Part shown: positions 1-7,249 of the stretch, one piece after another
How positions within the stretch are numbered: position 1 is the first letter of the stretch
How the letters are laid out: each line of letters begins with the position of its first letter
Assembly (NCBI GenBank): GCA_945957335.1
Contig: CAMFLJ010000011.1
Coordinates: forward strand, 1 to 23,936
Direction: 5' to 3'
Source of the DNA: an uncultured Actinomycetes bacterium
GTDB lineage: Bacteria > Actinomycetota > Acidimicrobiia > Acidimicrobiales > Acidimicrobilacustridaceae
Length of the DNA stretch: 23,936 bases
The notes under the pieces: model-generated
Seen by the model: the letters and a program-made list of their open reading frames with translations, nothing else
Told to the model about the DNA's origin: nothing
Database searches by the model: none
Position numbers and translations under genes: made by a program

Positions 1-47
1 GAGATTCGCCTTAGTCTCGTGGGCTCGGAGATGTGTATAAGAGACAG
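1..47 (+). other. Nextera i7 adapter contamination
   Basis: This is synthetic sequence, not genome. Bases 1-5 match the end of the Illumina P7 primer (GAGAT), bases 6-13 (TCGCCTTA) match the Nextera N701 index as written in the primer, and bases 14-47 match the 34-base Nextera read-2 transposon adapter. The last 19 bases (29-47) are the Tn5 mosaic end. Genomic sequence begins at base 48. Read on the minus strand the adapter encodes the tail CLLYTSPSPRD, and on the plus strand MGSEMCIRDR; both peptides are familiar artefacts of untrimmed Nextera reads. Confidence 0.99.
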
Positions 48-1486
48 GAACCGGAGCGGCCGCGCTGGCCACCGGAGCCCTGGCCGCCCTGACGCTGACC
101 GCCGGCGCCACCACCCGAGCGGGCGTGGCGACGGGGCCGGTTCGAGGTGCCCGACGGCTTCGGGGCCTCGGGCACGAAGAGGGCCTTGTCGACCTCGGCC
201 TTGGTCATCCGCGAGCGGGTGCCGGGGGCCAGCTCCTGGAGGAGCGGGTGGCCCGGCTTGAGCGGCGTGACCGTGGGCGAGATGCCCGCCTTGCGGGCGA
301 GGTCCTTGACGTCTTTGCGCTGGCCCTCGGTGGCCAGGGTGACGACGGTGCCCTCGTTGCCGGCGCGGGCCGTGCGGCCCGAGCGGTGGAGGTACGCCTT
401 GTGCTCGATGGGCGGGTCGGCGTGGATCACGAGGGTGACGTCGTCGACGTGGATGCCGCGGGCGGCGATGTCGGTGGCGACGAGCACGGTGGCGCGGCCC
501 TCGGAGAAGGCGGTGAGGTTGCGGGTGCGCACGTTCTGGGTGAGGTTGCCGTGCATCTCGACCGACGGCACGCCGTGGGCGTTGAGCTGCTTTGTGAGCT
601 GCTTCGCCCGGTGCTTGGTGCGGGTGAACACGATGGTGCGGCCCGGCGCCGACGTGAGGTCGACGAGCACGGGGAGGCGGTCGTCGGTGGTCACGTGCAG
701 CACGTGGTGCGACATGGCGTCGACGGGCGACTGCTCGGAGTCGACGCTGTGGGTCACCGGGTCGGTGAGGTAGCGCTTGACGAGGGCGTCGATGCCCTTG
801 TCGAGAGTGGCCGAGAAGAGCATCCGCTGGCCGTCCTGCGGGGTGCGGTCCATGAGGCGCTTGACCGGCGGGAGGAAGCCGAGGTCGGCCATGTGGTCGG
901 CCTCGTCGAGCACGGTGATCTCGACGCGGTCGAGGCGGCAGTGGCCCTGGCCGATGAGGTCCTCGAGGCGACCGGGGCAGGCCACCACGACGTCGACGCC
1001 GTTGCGCAGCGCCTGCACCTGCGGGTTCTGGCCCACGCCGCCGAAGACGGTGGTGGTGCGCAGGCCCAGGGCCTTGGCCAGCGGCGCGATGGTGGCGTCG
1101 ATCTGGAGGGCGAGCTCGCGGGTGGGGGCGAGGATCAGCGCCCGGGGGGCGCCGGGCTTGCGGTCGCGGCGGTGCGATGCCAGGCGGGTGAGCACCGGCA
1201 GGCCGAAGGCCAGGGTCTTGCCCGAGCCGGTGCGACCCCGGCCGAGGACGTCGCGGCCCTCGAGCGAGTCGGGCAGCGTGGCGGTCTGGATCGGGAAGGG
1301 CTCGGTGATGCCGTTGCGGGCGAGCACCTCGCACAGCTCGGACGGGACGCCCAGGGCGGCGAAGGTCGTGGCGACGTCGGGGTCGGCCACGGTGGTGCCG
1401 GGCGTGTGCCCGGCGGAGGGGGCGGCGGGGCGCTCGGGGCGCGCCGCGCGCGAAGGACGGGTGCTGCGGGGGCGGTGATCCGCCAT
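48..1486 (-). CDS. DEAD-box ATP-dependent RNA helicase, 3'-truncated
   Basis: ATP-dependent RNA helicase of the RhlE/DeaD type, which remodels structured RNA during ribosome assembly, decay or cold adaptation. All core motifs are visible in order: Q motif (GITEPFPIQ, 59-67), Walker A GRTGSGKT (84-91), PTREL (121-125), DEAD (194-197), SAT (226-228), ARGIHVDDV (342-350) and HRSGRTAR (367-374). After about residue 450 comes a low-complexity Gly/Arg/Gln tail, typical of the RNA-binding tails of this family. The gene is cut at codon 480 by the sequencing adapter, so the true C-terminus is missing. The start is ATG at 1486, with GGAG eight bases upstream. The paralogue-level name (rhlE, dbpA or deaD) cannot be settled. 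The gene is monocistronic as far as visible and diverges from the small gene at 1685. Confidence 0.95.
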
Positions 1487-1684
1487 GTTCGGTTCTCCAT
1501 GCTGAAGGTCCGCTGGGAAGGCACCGACCTCGTCCGTCGCGAGCGGGGGCTCGTGGATGCGACGGGGGTCTGCAGCGGCTCAGCGGCGCCGCCCCGGAAA
1601 TGGGACGACCCCGTCACCCTAGCCGCACGCGCGTACGAACCCACCCTCACCGCCGCTGTCACACCCCCGTGAGAGGGTGTGCCC
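1487..1684. other. Divergent intergenic region
   Basis: These 198 bases separate the leftward helicase gene from the rightward small gene. No ORF with coding character was seen. The left edge holds the helicase Shine-Dalgarno sequence (GGAG on the minus strand), and the right edge holds the hairpin and GAGAGGG ribosome site of the small gene. I could not identify a convincing -35/-10 pair for either gene. Confidence 0.6.
1660..1681 (+). promoter_or_regulatory. Hairpin over ribosome-binding site
   Basis: A perfect 7-bp inverted repeat (CACACCC at 1660-1666, GGGTGTG at 1675-1681) with an 8-base loop. The probable Shine-Dalgarno sequence GAGAGGG (1671-1677) lies partly in the loop and partly in the 3' arm. 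The arm ends three bases before the ATG at 1685. In an RNA starting upstream this would mask the ribosome site. A function is inferred, not shown. Confidence 0.4.
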
Positions 1685-2050
1685 ATGGCGTTCGGACAGC
1701 AGTCGGGCCCACCCGCATCGGCCAAGGAGGTCGCCCAGCTCGAGGCGCTCCTCGGCGAGGCCGGCTACTCCTCGTTCCGCGAGGCGCGCCACATCTACGG
1801 GCTCACCCAGCGCCAGGCCGCCGGCAAGTTCACGCGCTCGGAGGCCGCCGAGCTGCTCGCCCGGCTGGCCAACGGCGAGGGCGAGCTCGACGCCGAGGTC
1901 GCCAGCGCGGTCGACACCGACCGCGCCGTCGCCGAGCGGGCCGAGAAGCGGGCCGCCCAGCGCCGGGCCGAGCAGGTGGCCGCGCTGCCCGACGAGCTGC
2001 TCGCCGACGAGCTCGTCCGTCGCGGCTGGGTCTGCATCCCGCCGGGCTGA
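1685..2050 (+). CDS. Small hypothetical protein (121 aa)
   Basis: I do not recognise this protein. It has 121 residues, no signal peptide and no membrane segment. Residues 15-65 are Ala/Leu/Glu-rich and predicted helical (including YGLTQRQAAGKFTRSEAAELL), which loosely resembles a small helix-turn-helix but without a clear family match. Residues 70-112 form a highly charged helix or coiled coil (AERAEKRAAQRRAEQ), and the end is RRGWVCIPPG with a single cysteine. ATG 1685 was chosen because GAGAGGG lies seven bases upstream; GTG at 1679 would sit almost on that site. The third-position GC bias fits a real gene. It converges on the alcohol dehydrogenase gene with only two bases between stop codons. 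Confidence 0.75.
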   Translation: MAFGQQSGPPASAKEVAQLEALLGEAGYSSFREARHIYGLTQRQAAGKFTRSEAAELLARLANGEGELDAEVASAVDTDRAVAERAEKRAAQRRAEQVAALPDELLADELVRRGWVCIPPG

Positions 2051-2052
2051 GC

Positions 2053-3234
2053 TCAGGGCGAGAAGAGGACCTTCACGGCGCCGTCGGCCTTCTTCTGGAA
2101 CATGGCGTAGGCCTCGGGCGCCTGGCTGAGCGGCACCCTGTGGGTCGCGAACGACTCCACGCCGAAGGCATCGCCCTCGGCGAGCAACGGCAGGATCTCG
2201 GGCACCCAGCGCCACACGTTCGCCTGGCCCATGCGGACCTGCAGCTGCTTGTCGAACATCTGCAGCAGTGGGAGCGGGTCGGCTGCGCCGCCGTAGACCC
2301 CGGAGATCGAGATGGTGCCGCCTCGGCGCACCACGTCGACCGCGCTCAGCAGCGCGGCGAGGCGGTCGACGCCCGCCTTCTGCATGAACGGCTTCGCGAC
2401 CGCATCCGGGAGGAGCCCGACGGCCTGGTGCGCGGCCTTGGCGATCGGTGATCCGTGCGCCTCCATGCCGACCGCGTCGATCACGGCGTCGGGGCCGCGA
2501 CCGCCGGTCATCTCACGGATGGCGTCGCCGAGCTTGTCGTCCACGTCGAGCGCATCCACGACCTCGACCCCGTTCGCCCGGGCCCGGTCGAGGCGCTCGC
2601 CGACGAGGTCGACCCCGATGACGCGGATGCCCCTGTGGAGGGCGATGCGGCTGGCCATGTCACCGATGGGACCGAGACCCAGCACCGCGAGGGTGCCGCC
2701 AGCGGGCACGTCGGCGTACGCGACGCCCTGCCAGGCGGTGGGCAGCACGTCGGAGAGGTACACGAACCGGTCGTCCGGCGGGCCTTCGGGCACCCTGATC
2801 GGCAGGGTGTTGCCGAAAGGCACCCGCAGGAGCTCGGCCTGGCCCCCGGGCACCTGGCCGTAGAGCTTCGTGTAACCGAACAGTGATGCACCTGTGCCGT
2901 GCTCGTGCACCTGGGTGGTCTCGCACTGCGACTGCAGGCCCTGGGTGCACATCGCGCAGGCGTTGCACGAGACGTTGAACGGGACGACGACCCGGTCGCC
3001 CACGGACAGCTCGGTGACCGCGGGACCGACCTCCTCGACGACGCCCATGGGCTCGTGGCCGAGGATGTCGCCCGAGTCCAGGAACGGGCCGAGCACCTCG
3101 TAGAGGTGGAGGTCGGAGCCGCAGAGTCCGGTGGTCGTGACGCGGACGATGACGTCGTCAGGCCGCTCGATGGTCGGGTCGGGGACGGTGTCGACGCGGA
3201 CGTCGCGCTTGCCGTGCCAGGTGAGTGCACGCAT
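2053..3234 (-). CDS. Zinc-dependent alcohol/formaldehyde dehydrogenase
   Basis: Medium-chain, zinc- and NAD-dependent dehydrogenase of 393 aa, closest in motif pattern to glutathione-independent formaldehyde dehydrogenases. Likely catalytic zinc ligands are C38 (GLCGSD), H60 (GHE) and D162 (SDVLPT); a Cys-His-Asp set is characteristic of that subgroup. The structural-zinc cysteines C90, C93, C96 and C104 are all present. The Rossmann motif GLGPIG is at 186-191, with an acidic residue D209 favouring NAD over NADP. The start is ATG 3234, with AGAAGG upstream; an open frame extending upstream to about 3504 overlaps the membrane protein gene and lacks coding character. It is the third gene of a probable arsR-membrane protein-ADH transcript. 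Its actual substrate (formaldehyde, an alcohol or a polyol) is not determined by sequence. Confidence 0.9.
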   Translation of the reverse strand: MRALTWHGKRDVRVDTVPDPTIERPDDVIVRVTTTGLCGSDLHLYEVLGPFLDSGDILGHEPMGVVEEVGPAVTELSVGDRVVVPFNVSCNACAMCTQGLQSQCETTQVHEHGTGASLFGYTKLYGQVPGGQAELLRVPFGNTLPIRVPEGPPDDRFVYLSDVLPTAWQGVAYADVPAGGTLAVLGLGPIGDMASRIALHRGIRVIGVDLVGERLDRARANGVEVVDALDVDDKLGDAIREMTGGRGPDAVIDAVGMEAHGSPIAKAAHQAVGLLPDAVAKPFMQKAGVDRLAALLSAVDVVRRGGTISISGVYGGAADPLPLLQMFDKQLQVRMGQANVWRWVPEILPLLAEGDAFGVESFATHRVPLSQAPEAYAMFQKKADGAVKVLFSP

Positions 3235-3237
3235 GTG

Positions 3238-3263
3238 GGGGACCTTCTGTCGTTGAGGTCCCC
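3238..3263 (-). promoter_or_regulatory. Hairpin before ADH start codon
   Basis: A perfect 8-bp stem (GGGGACCT/AGGTCCCC) with a 10-base loop fills the 34-base gap between the membrane protein stop and the ADH ATG. Read on the minus strand, its 3' arm ends three bases before the ATG and takes up part of the AGAAGG ribosome site. There is no U-run, so it is not a classical terminator. It could attenuate translation of the ADH relative to the upstream genes. Confidence 0.45.
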
Positions 3264-3268
3264 GGCTC

Positions 3269-4534
3269 CTACCCCGTGCCGGCTGAGGCGTGCCGAACGG
3301 CGTCGAGGGCCACCGAGTGCGGCGGCGCCTCGCGGCCGCGCACGAGCAGGTAGGTCGCGGCCAGCGTCTGGTGCAGGCCCGCCCGGTAGCCACGCAGGGC
3401 GAGGGCCCACAGGCCGAGTCCGACGACGGCCAGCGCGATGCCGATGGCCAGGCCGGCCGCCCCGCTCGCCCACCAGCCGGAGACGACCATGGCGCTGGCG
3501 GCACCGACCAGCACCACGAACGTGGCCGCCACGGTGGCCGACTCGAACTGGGTGGTGCGCTGGTCGGCGTAGACGTCCTCGTAGCGACCCACGCCGGGCG
3601 TGTGGCGCTGGATCATGCGCAGCGGTGCGGTGACGCTGCGCGCCGCGAAGGGCGCCCACAGCACGTAGACGAGCGCGACGAGGAAGGTCGAGCGGGGCGG
3701 GAAGCCGTCGGGGAACGCGCCGCCGGTCGGGTCCTGCGCCAGCGCCTGCTCGACCAGGCCGGACGCCGCCAGGATGGCGACGGTCGTCGAGATCAGCAGC
3801 AGCAGGGCCTTGGTGTAGCGCAGCACCGCGACCCTGATGCTGAGCACGTGCTTGGCGAGCAGGGCCTCGGTGCGGGCCACGTCGTGGGCGAGGGTGCGGT
3901 CGTGGTTGAGCCCGGCCAGGCGGAACGACTGGCGGAGGCGCTCGTTGTCGCCGTCCTCGCCGGCGGGGATCTCCTTGCCCCACACCTCGTACATGCGCGT
4001 GTCGAAGCGGTCGCGCCAGCCGGCGTCGTCCTGGCTCCGGGGCACGAGCAGCGCCTTGGTCCACTCGTCGTCCCGGCCCTCGTCGAGCGCGGCCCGCGTG
4101 GCGGGCGTGAGCTCGTCGTCGTTGAAGCCGAGCCCGGGGATGATGAAGCGGGGGTTGAACACCGTGCGGCGCGGGGCGTCGGGGCCGGCACCGGGGGCCC
4201 CGAAGGTGTTGGAGGTGAAGTAGAAGCCGAGCAGGTCGCTGACCAGGAGGTAGATGGCGACCACCGGGAGCACGATGGAGAGCGCCGCGGCCAGGCCGAT
4301 GCCCACCAGCAGCACCCACTGGCCGGCCTCGTAGGTGGACATGAGCAGGGTGGCCATCCGGGGGAAGCCGTCGCGGATGAAGAGCGGCAGGAGGAGCACC
4401 AGGGCCGAGCCGCCGAGCAGCGCCTGGCCCACGCGGTGGATGGTCGAGAGCCGCACCTCGGCCCGTTGGAGGAACGCCCGCATGGCGGCACGGGACTCGG
4501 CGTCGTCGACCGCGGTGCCGGGCGCCGGGCTCAT
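3269..4534 (-). CDS. Six-helix membrane protein, ArsR-coupled
   Basis: Unrecognised integral membrane protein of 421 aa. Hydrophobic segments lie at about 36-53, 73-100, 240-260, 282-299, 333-353 and 357-380, with a soluble, charged domain of about 130 residues (108-238) between the second and third. There is no signal peptide and no transporter motif or STAS domain that I recognise. The ATG overlaps the TGA of the preceding arsR gene (ATGA), which implies translational coupling and co-regulation. The formaldehyde-dehydrogenase-like gene follows after 34 bases. A role in transport or stress sensing is only a guess from the ArsR partner. Confidence 0.85.
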   Translation of the reverse strand: MSPAPGTAVDDAESRAAMRAFLQRAEVRLSTIHRVGQALLGGSALVLLLPLFIRDGFPRMATLLMSTYEAGQWVLLVGIGLAAALSIVLPVVAIYLLVSDLLGFYFTSNTFGAPGAGPDAPRRTVFNPRFIIPGLGFNDDELTPATRAALDEGRDDEWTKALLVPRSQDDAGWRDRFDTRMYEVWGKEIPAGEDGDNERLRQSFRLAGLNHDRTLAHDVARTEALLAKHVLSIRVAVLRYTKALLLLISTTVAILAASGLVEQALAQDPTGGAFPDGFPPRSTFLVALVYVLWAPFAARSVTAPLRMIQRHTPGVGRYEDVYADQRTTQFESATVAATFVVLVGAASAMVVSGWWASGAAGLAIGIALAVVGLGLWALALRGYRAGLHQTLAATYLLVRGREAPPHSVALDAVRHASAGTG

Positions 4535-4875
4535 CGGGCCGGCTCGCCCTCGAGGTCGGCGAGCAGGCTCTGGGTGTCGGCCAGCGAGCTGATGAGCAGC
4601 TGCTTGGCGGCGGCGAGCACGTCGGCCATGAGGGCGCTGCGCACGGAGTAGAAGACCTGGCTGCCCTCCTTGCGGGCGAGCACCAGGTTGGCCCGGCGCA
4701 GCACCCCGAGCTGCTGGGAGAGGTGCGACGACTCGAGGCCGACGAGCGGCTGCAGCTCGCCGACGCTGCGCTCGCCCTGCACGAGCTGCTCGAGGATGCG
4801 GATGCGGCCCGGGTTGCCGAGGGCGCGGAAGAGCTCGGCCTTGAGCTCGCTGATGGGCACGTCGTTCGCAGGCAC
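4531..4875 (-). CDS. ArsR-family transcriptional regulator
   Basis: Winged helix-turn-helix repressor of 114 aa. The ArsR fold is clear: FRALGNPGRIRILEQLV (helices 1-2), then VGELQPLVGLESSHLSQQL (DNA-recognition helices) and a KEGSQVFYSV wing. The protein contains no cysteine at all, and the ELCVC metal site of classical ArsR proteins is replaced by LESSH, so arsenic- or cadmium-type thiol sensing is unlikely. The start is GTG 4875, placed six bases after a TAAAAT -10 box, so the transcript is probably leaderless. It is coupled to the downstream membrane protein by a four-base overlap. The ligand or signal is unknown. Confidence 0.92.
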   Translation of the reverse strand: MPANDVPISELKAELFRALGNPGRIRILEQLVQGERSVGELQPLVGLESSHLSQQLGVLRRANLVLARKEGSQVFYSVRSALMADVLAAAKQLLISSLADTQSLLADLEGEPAR

Positions 4876-4881
4876 CTGACG

Positions 4882-4910
4882 ATTTTATCAGGTCATCGAA
4901 CGATGAGGTC
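4882..4910 (-). promoter_or_regulatory. arsR leaderless promoter with palindromic operator
   Basis: The minus strand carries TAAAAT at 4887-4882, followed by exactly six bases and the GTG start, which puts the transcription start on the first base of the codon. This is one of the few AT-rich patches in the window. A perfect inverted repeat TCATCG-AA-CGATGA (4893-4906) sits just upstream, between the -10 box and the weak -35 region (GACCTC). This is the expected position for an ArsR autoregulatory operator. ArsR ownership of the site is inferred. Confidence 0.65.
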
Positions 4911-4919
4911 TGCGGGCGT

Positions 4920-5384
4920 TCAGCCCACCCCGAGGATCTCGATGACCTGCTGCAGGCGCTCGGCGTGCTTGGTCTCCTCGCGGCCGTTCAGGCGAAGGAG
5001 GCGCTGGACCTCGGGGTCGGGCTCGGCGTCGGCCCACTTCTGGTAGCCGGCGTCGCCCTGCATCTCGCCGGCGGCGATGGCCGGGAACAGGGCGGGGTCG
5101 ATCTCGTCGGGCAGGCCGTTCACCTCGAAGCGTTCGACGACCACGTCGGGGTCGAGCTCGACGCCGGTCTTGAGGGCGATGGCCCGCTGGATGCGGCGGG
5201 CGTGGCCCATCTCCTCGCGGCCGTTGCGGCGCAGCAGCTCGGCCGCCTCGTCGTTGCCGATGCGGTCGGCCATGAGCAGGTAGAAGTCCTCGCCGGTGGC
5301 CTCGACGCGGACGAGGAGCTCCATGGTCTCGACGTCGAGCACCTCGGCCTGGTTGAGGATCGTGTTCGCCTCGAAGAAGTCCAT
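4920..5384 (-). CDS. Ferritin-like/rubrerythrin-type diiron protein
   Basis: A 154-aa four-helix-bundle protein of the ferritin-like superfamily. The two halves repeat each other: LRRNGREEMGHARRIQ (51-66) and LRLNGREETKHAERLQ (130-145). Likely diiron ligands are E28 or E32, E58 with H61 (ExxH), E107, and E137 with H140 (ExxH). There is no rubredoxin domain, so it is shorter than classical rubrerythrin, and no signal peptide. The expected role is intracellular iron or peroxide handling. The start is ATG 5384, with no clear ribosome site, as is common here. It is flanked by the divergently regulated arsR and tetR units but is not evidently part of either operon. Confidence 0.88.
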   Translation of the reverse strand: MDFFEANTILNQAEVLDVETMELLVRVEATGEDFYLLMADRIGNDEAAELLRRNGREEMGHARRIQRAIALKTGVELDPDVVVERFEVNGLPDEIDPALFPAIAAGEMQGDAGYQKWADAEPDPEVQRLLRLNGREETKHAERLQQVIEILGVG

Positions 5385-5430
5385 GGCCGCAGAGTGTCGC
5401 AGGCAGCGCCGGGGCGTGCCGGGCCGGACG

Positions 5431-6021
5431 TCAGCCCAGCGCGGCGGTGAAGGTGGCGGCCGCGGCCGACCACGTGCGCTCGACGTCGGTGTCGGGCGGG
5501 TAGCGGCCGTCGAGCTCGAGCGAGGCCATGCCGTGCACGGCCGACCACACGACCTGGGCGCGGTAGGGCTCGCCCATCACCAGCAGGAACGCCTCGCCCG
5601 CCCAGTCCTCGAGCCCGGGAGCGAGCTGGTCGCGGGTGAGCGGACCGACGGTGGCCAGGCGGTAGAGGTTCGGCTCGTCGAGCGCGGCCTGCCGGTAGGC
5701 GTCGAGCAGCGGGCGCACCGCCTTGGCCGGCGTGAGTCCGTCGATCGCCTCCCGCAGCCGGCCACCGATCTCGAGCAGCCCCTGCTCGACGAGCAGCGCC
5801 TCGATGGCGCCCTTGCCGGGCAGGTGCTTGTAGAGCGAGGGCGCCTTCATCGACATCACCTCGCCGAGCCGGCGCATGGTGAGCGCGTCGGGCCCCTCGG
5901 CCTCGAGCAGCTCGCGGGCGGCAGCCACGATCTCGGTGGCGCGGGGGCCCAGCGGCGTGAGCGGCGGCGCCGGCCGGCCGGCGTCGATGCGGGAGGCGGC
6001 GGCGGGACGGCTGGGGCTCAC
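5431..6021 (-). CDS. TetR-family transcriptional regulator
   Basis: A 196-aa repressor with an N-terminal HTH at about residues 28-75 (AARELLEAEGPDALTMRRLGEVMSMKAPSLYKHL) and a C-terminal ligand domain containing VVWSAVHGMASLELDGR, the WHG-type TetR C-terminal signature. The first 25 residues form a Pro/Ala-rich extension. The start is GTG 6021, whose GTGA overlaps the TGA of the upstream reductase gene, so the two are translationally coupled. It very probably controls its own operon through the two palindromes at 6540-6581. Its inducer is unknown; the coupled Ddn-like reductase suggests a small redox-active or electrophilic compound. Confidence 0.94.
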   Translation of the reverse strand: MSPSRPAAASRIDAGRPAPPLTPLGPRATEIVAAARELLEAEGPDALTMRRLGEVMSMKAPSLYKHLPGKGAIEALLVEQGLLEIGGRLREAIDGLTPAKAVRPLLDAYRQAALDEPNLYRLATVGPLTRDQLAPGLEDWAGEAFLLVMGEPYRAQVVWSAVHGMASLELDGRYPPDTDVERTWSAAAATFTAALG

Positions 6022-6509
6022 ACGGCCTCCGGGGCGGAGAGGGCGAAGACGGGGTGGCGGTGGGCGATGGCGGCGATCTCGTCGTCGGTGGAGGTGCCGT
6101 CGACGCCGTCGAAGAAGGCGCCGACCTCGGCCTTCCAGCGCAGGAGGTAGGCCCGCAGCACGGGGACCTTGTCGGCGTCGGCCAGCTCGGTGGCCACGGC
6201 GTGCTCACGGCGGCGGCCCAGGAGCAGGTCGAGGTGGCCGTCGGCGGCACGGACGTTGCGCACCCACTCGCCCTCGCCGCGGGCGGAGACGAGGTAGCGG
6301 GTGCCGTCGACGTCGAGCAGGTTCACGGGCACCCGGCGGGGCTCGCCGCTGCGGCGGCCGCGCACCTCGAGCACCCGGGAGCCCCAGACGCTCACCCCCA
6401 TGCGGGTGAGGCGGGCCACGAGGCGGTTCATGACGTTGCGGGTGACCCAGCCCGGGCGGCGGTAGTGGGTGGTCGTCGTGGTCGCGGCGATGTCGGTGAC
6501 GGTGCTCAT
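6018..6509 (-). CDS. F420-dependent nitroreductase/quinone reductase (Ddn-like)
   Basis: A 163-aa split-barrel protein of the deazaflavin-dependent nitroreductase family, which uses reduced coenzyme F420 to reduce quinones or nitro-compounds in actinobacteria. The signature is LEVRGRRSGEPRRVPVNLL (47-65) followed by DGTRYLVSARGEGEWVRNVRA (68-88). The N-terminal 20 residues are Thr-rich and probably flexible. The start is ATG 6509, with GGAGG five bases upstream. It is the first gene of a two-gene operon with tetR, under the double-palindrome promoter. Family membership is firm; the substrate is not predictable. Confidence 0.92.
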   Translation of the reverse strand: MSTVTDIAATTTTTHYRRPGWVTRNVMNRLVARLTRMGVSVWGSRVLEVRGRRSGEPRRVPVNLLDVDGTRYLVSARGEGEWVRNVRAADGHLDLLLGRRREHAVATELADADKVPVLRAYLLRWKAEVGAFFDGVDGTSTDDEIAAIAHRHPVFALSAPEAV

Positions 6510-6539
6510 GGTGGCCTCCGGGATGAGGGTAGCCCATCG

Positions 6540-6588
6540 GGCTAACGCTGTTAGCCATCAGTATGGCTAACAGCGTTAGCCACGTCAA
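6540..6588 (-). promoter_or_regulatory. Double TetR operator on a readable promoter
   Basis: Two 17-bp perfect palindromes, GGCTAAC-N3-GTTAGCC, lie at 6540-6556 and 6565-6581 (centres 25 bp apart). Their N3 centres are complementary (GCT and AGC), so the whole block is also a 19-bp inverted repeat (6540-6558 and 6563-6581) around CAGT. On the minus strand a -35 box TTGACG (6588-6583) and a -10 box CATACT (6565-6560) are separated by 17 bases. One palindrome fills the spacer and the other covers the predicted start near 6553, so bound repressor would block RNA polymerase. The adjacent TetR is the obvious owner (inference). Confidence 0.88.
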
Positions 6589-6655
6589 CCCCCACCCGGA
6601 CGCGGCACTGCGCCGGGCCGGGGCCCGGCGCAGTGGCCGTCGGGGGGACAGGGGG

Positions 6656-7249
6656 TCAGGCCGTGAGGACCTTCTCGTCCTTCGAGGTGGTGAAGGCGTG
6701 GATGAAGCCGGCGATCGAGGCGAGGAACAGCACGCCCGCCACGAGGAAGCAGACCATGGCGGCCTGGGCGGCCCGCTCACCGAAGATGCTGAAGCCGTAG
6801 GAGGTCAGCAGCAGGCCTCGGAGGGTCTCACCCTTGAAGAGCGTGTCGACCTTGCCGGCGACGACCTTCTGCTGGGCCTGGAGGTCGGCGTTGTTCGGGT
6901 CGGCCTTGATCTGGGCCTGCAGGGCCTGGTTGTCGCTGGACGCCTGGCTGTAGGTCTTGCCGTCGTCGATGGCGGTCAGGTGCACGGCGATGTAGTTGTT
7001 CGCGTAGCACTCGGCCTGCTTGCCGGTGACGAGAGGCTGGCCACCGTTGTCGATCAGGCACTGGGCCTGGGTGTCGGGGGCGAGCTTGTCGGCCGGGGTG
7101 AAGGTGATCTGCTGGGCGGCCAGCTGATCGTGCACGTAGTTCTTGGCGAAGTTCGCCTGGTTCTGGAGCACGAGGCCCAGCACCAGGATCAGTGCGGCGA
7201 CGGCGAGGCCGCCGACGCTGAAGACGATGTCGAGTGTTCGACGCTTCAT
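6656..7249 (-). CDS. Two-helix membrane protein with extracytoplasmic loop
   Basis: A 197-aa membrane protein. One hydrophobic helix spans about 7-29 and a second about 163-184. The 130-residue loop between them is Gln/Ala-rich and hydrophilic and carries two cysteines (C64, C81) that could form a disulfide outside the membrane. The cytoplasmic tail ends HAFTTSKDEKVLTA. I know of no assigned function; relatives in actinobacteria are sometimes labelled LigA, but nothing in this sequence resembles a ring-opening dioxygenase. ATG 7249 was chosen because GGGAGG lies seven bases upstream; the ATG at 7264 overlaps that ribosome site. It ends 75 bases before the TetR-regulated promoter and is probably a separate transcript. 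Confidence 0.82.
   Translation of the reverse strand: MKRRTLDIVFSVGGLAVAALILVLGLVLQNQANFAKNYVHDQLAAQQITFTPADKLAPDTQAQCLIDNGGQPLVTGKQAECYANNYIAVHLTAIDDGKTYSQASSDNQALQAQIKADPNNADLQAQQKVVAGKVDTLFKGETLRGLLLTSYGFSIFGERAAQAAMVCFLVAGVLFLASIAGFIHAFTTSKDEKVLTA

Noticed and set aside
19..261. Plus-strand open frame beginning MGSEMCIRDR
   Set aside because: Its start lies in the sequencing adapter and the rest is antisense to the DEAD-box helicase.
6656..7249. Annotation of the two-helix protein as aromatic ring-opening dioxygenase LigA
   Set aside because: No LigA-like residues are visible; the sequence is two membrane helices with a Gln/Ala-rich loop.
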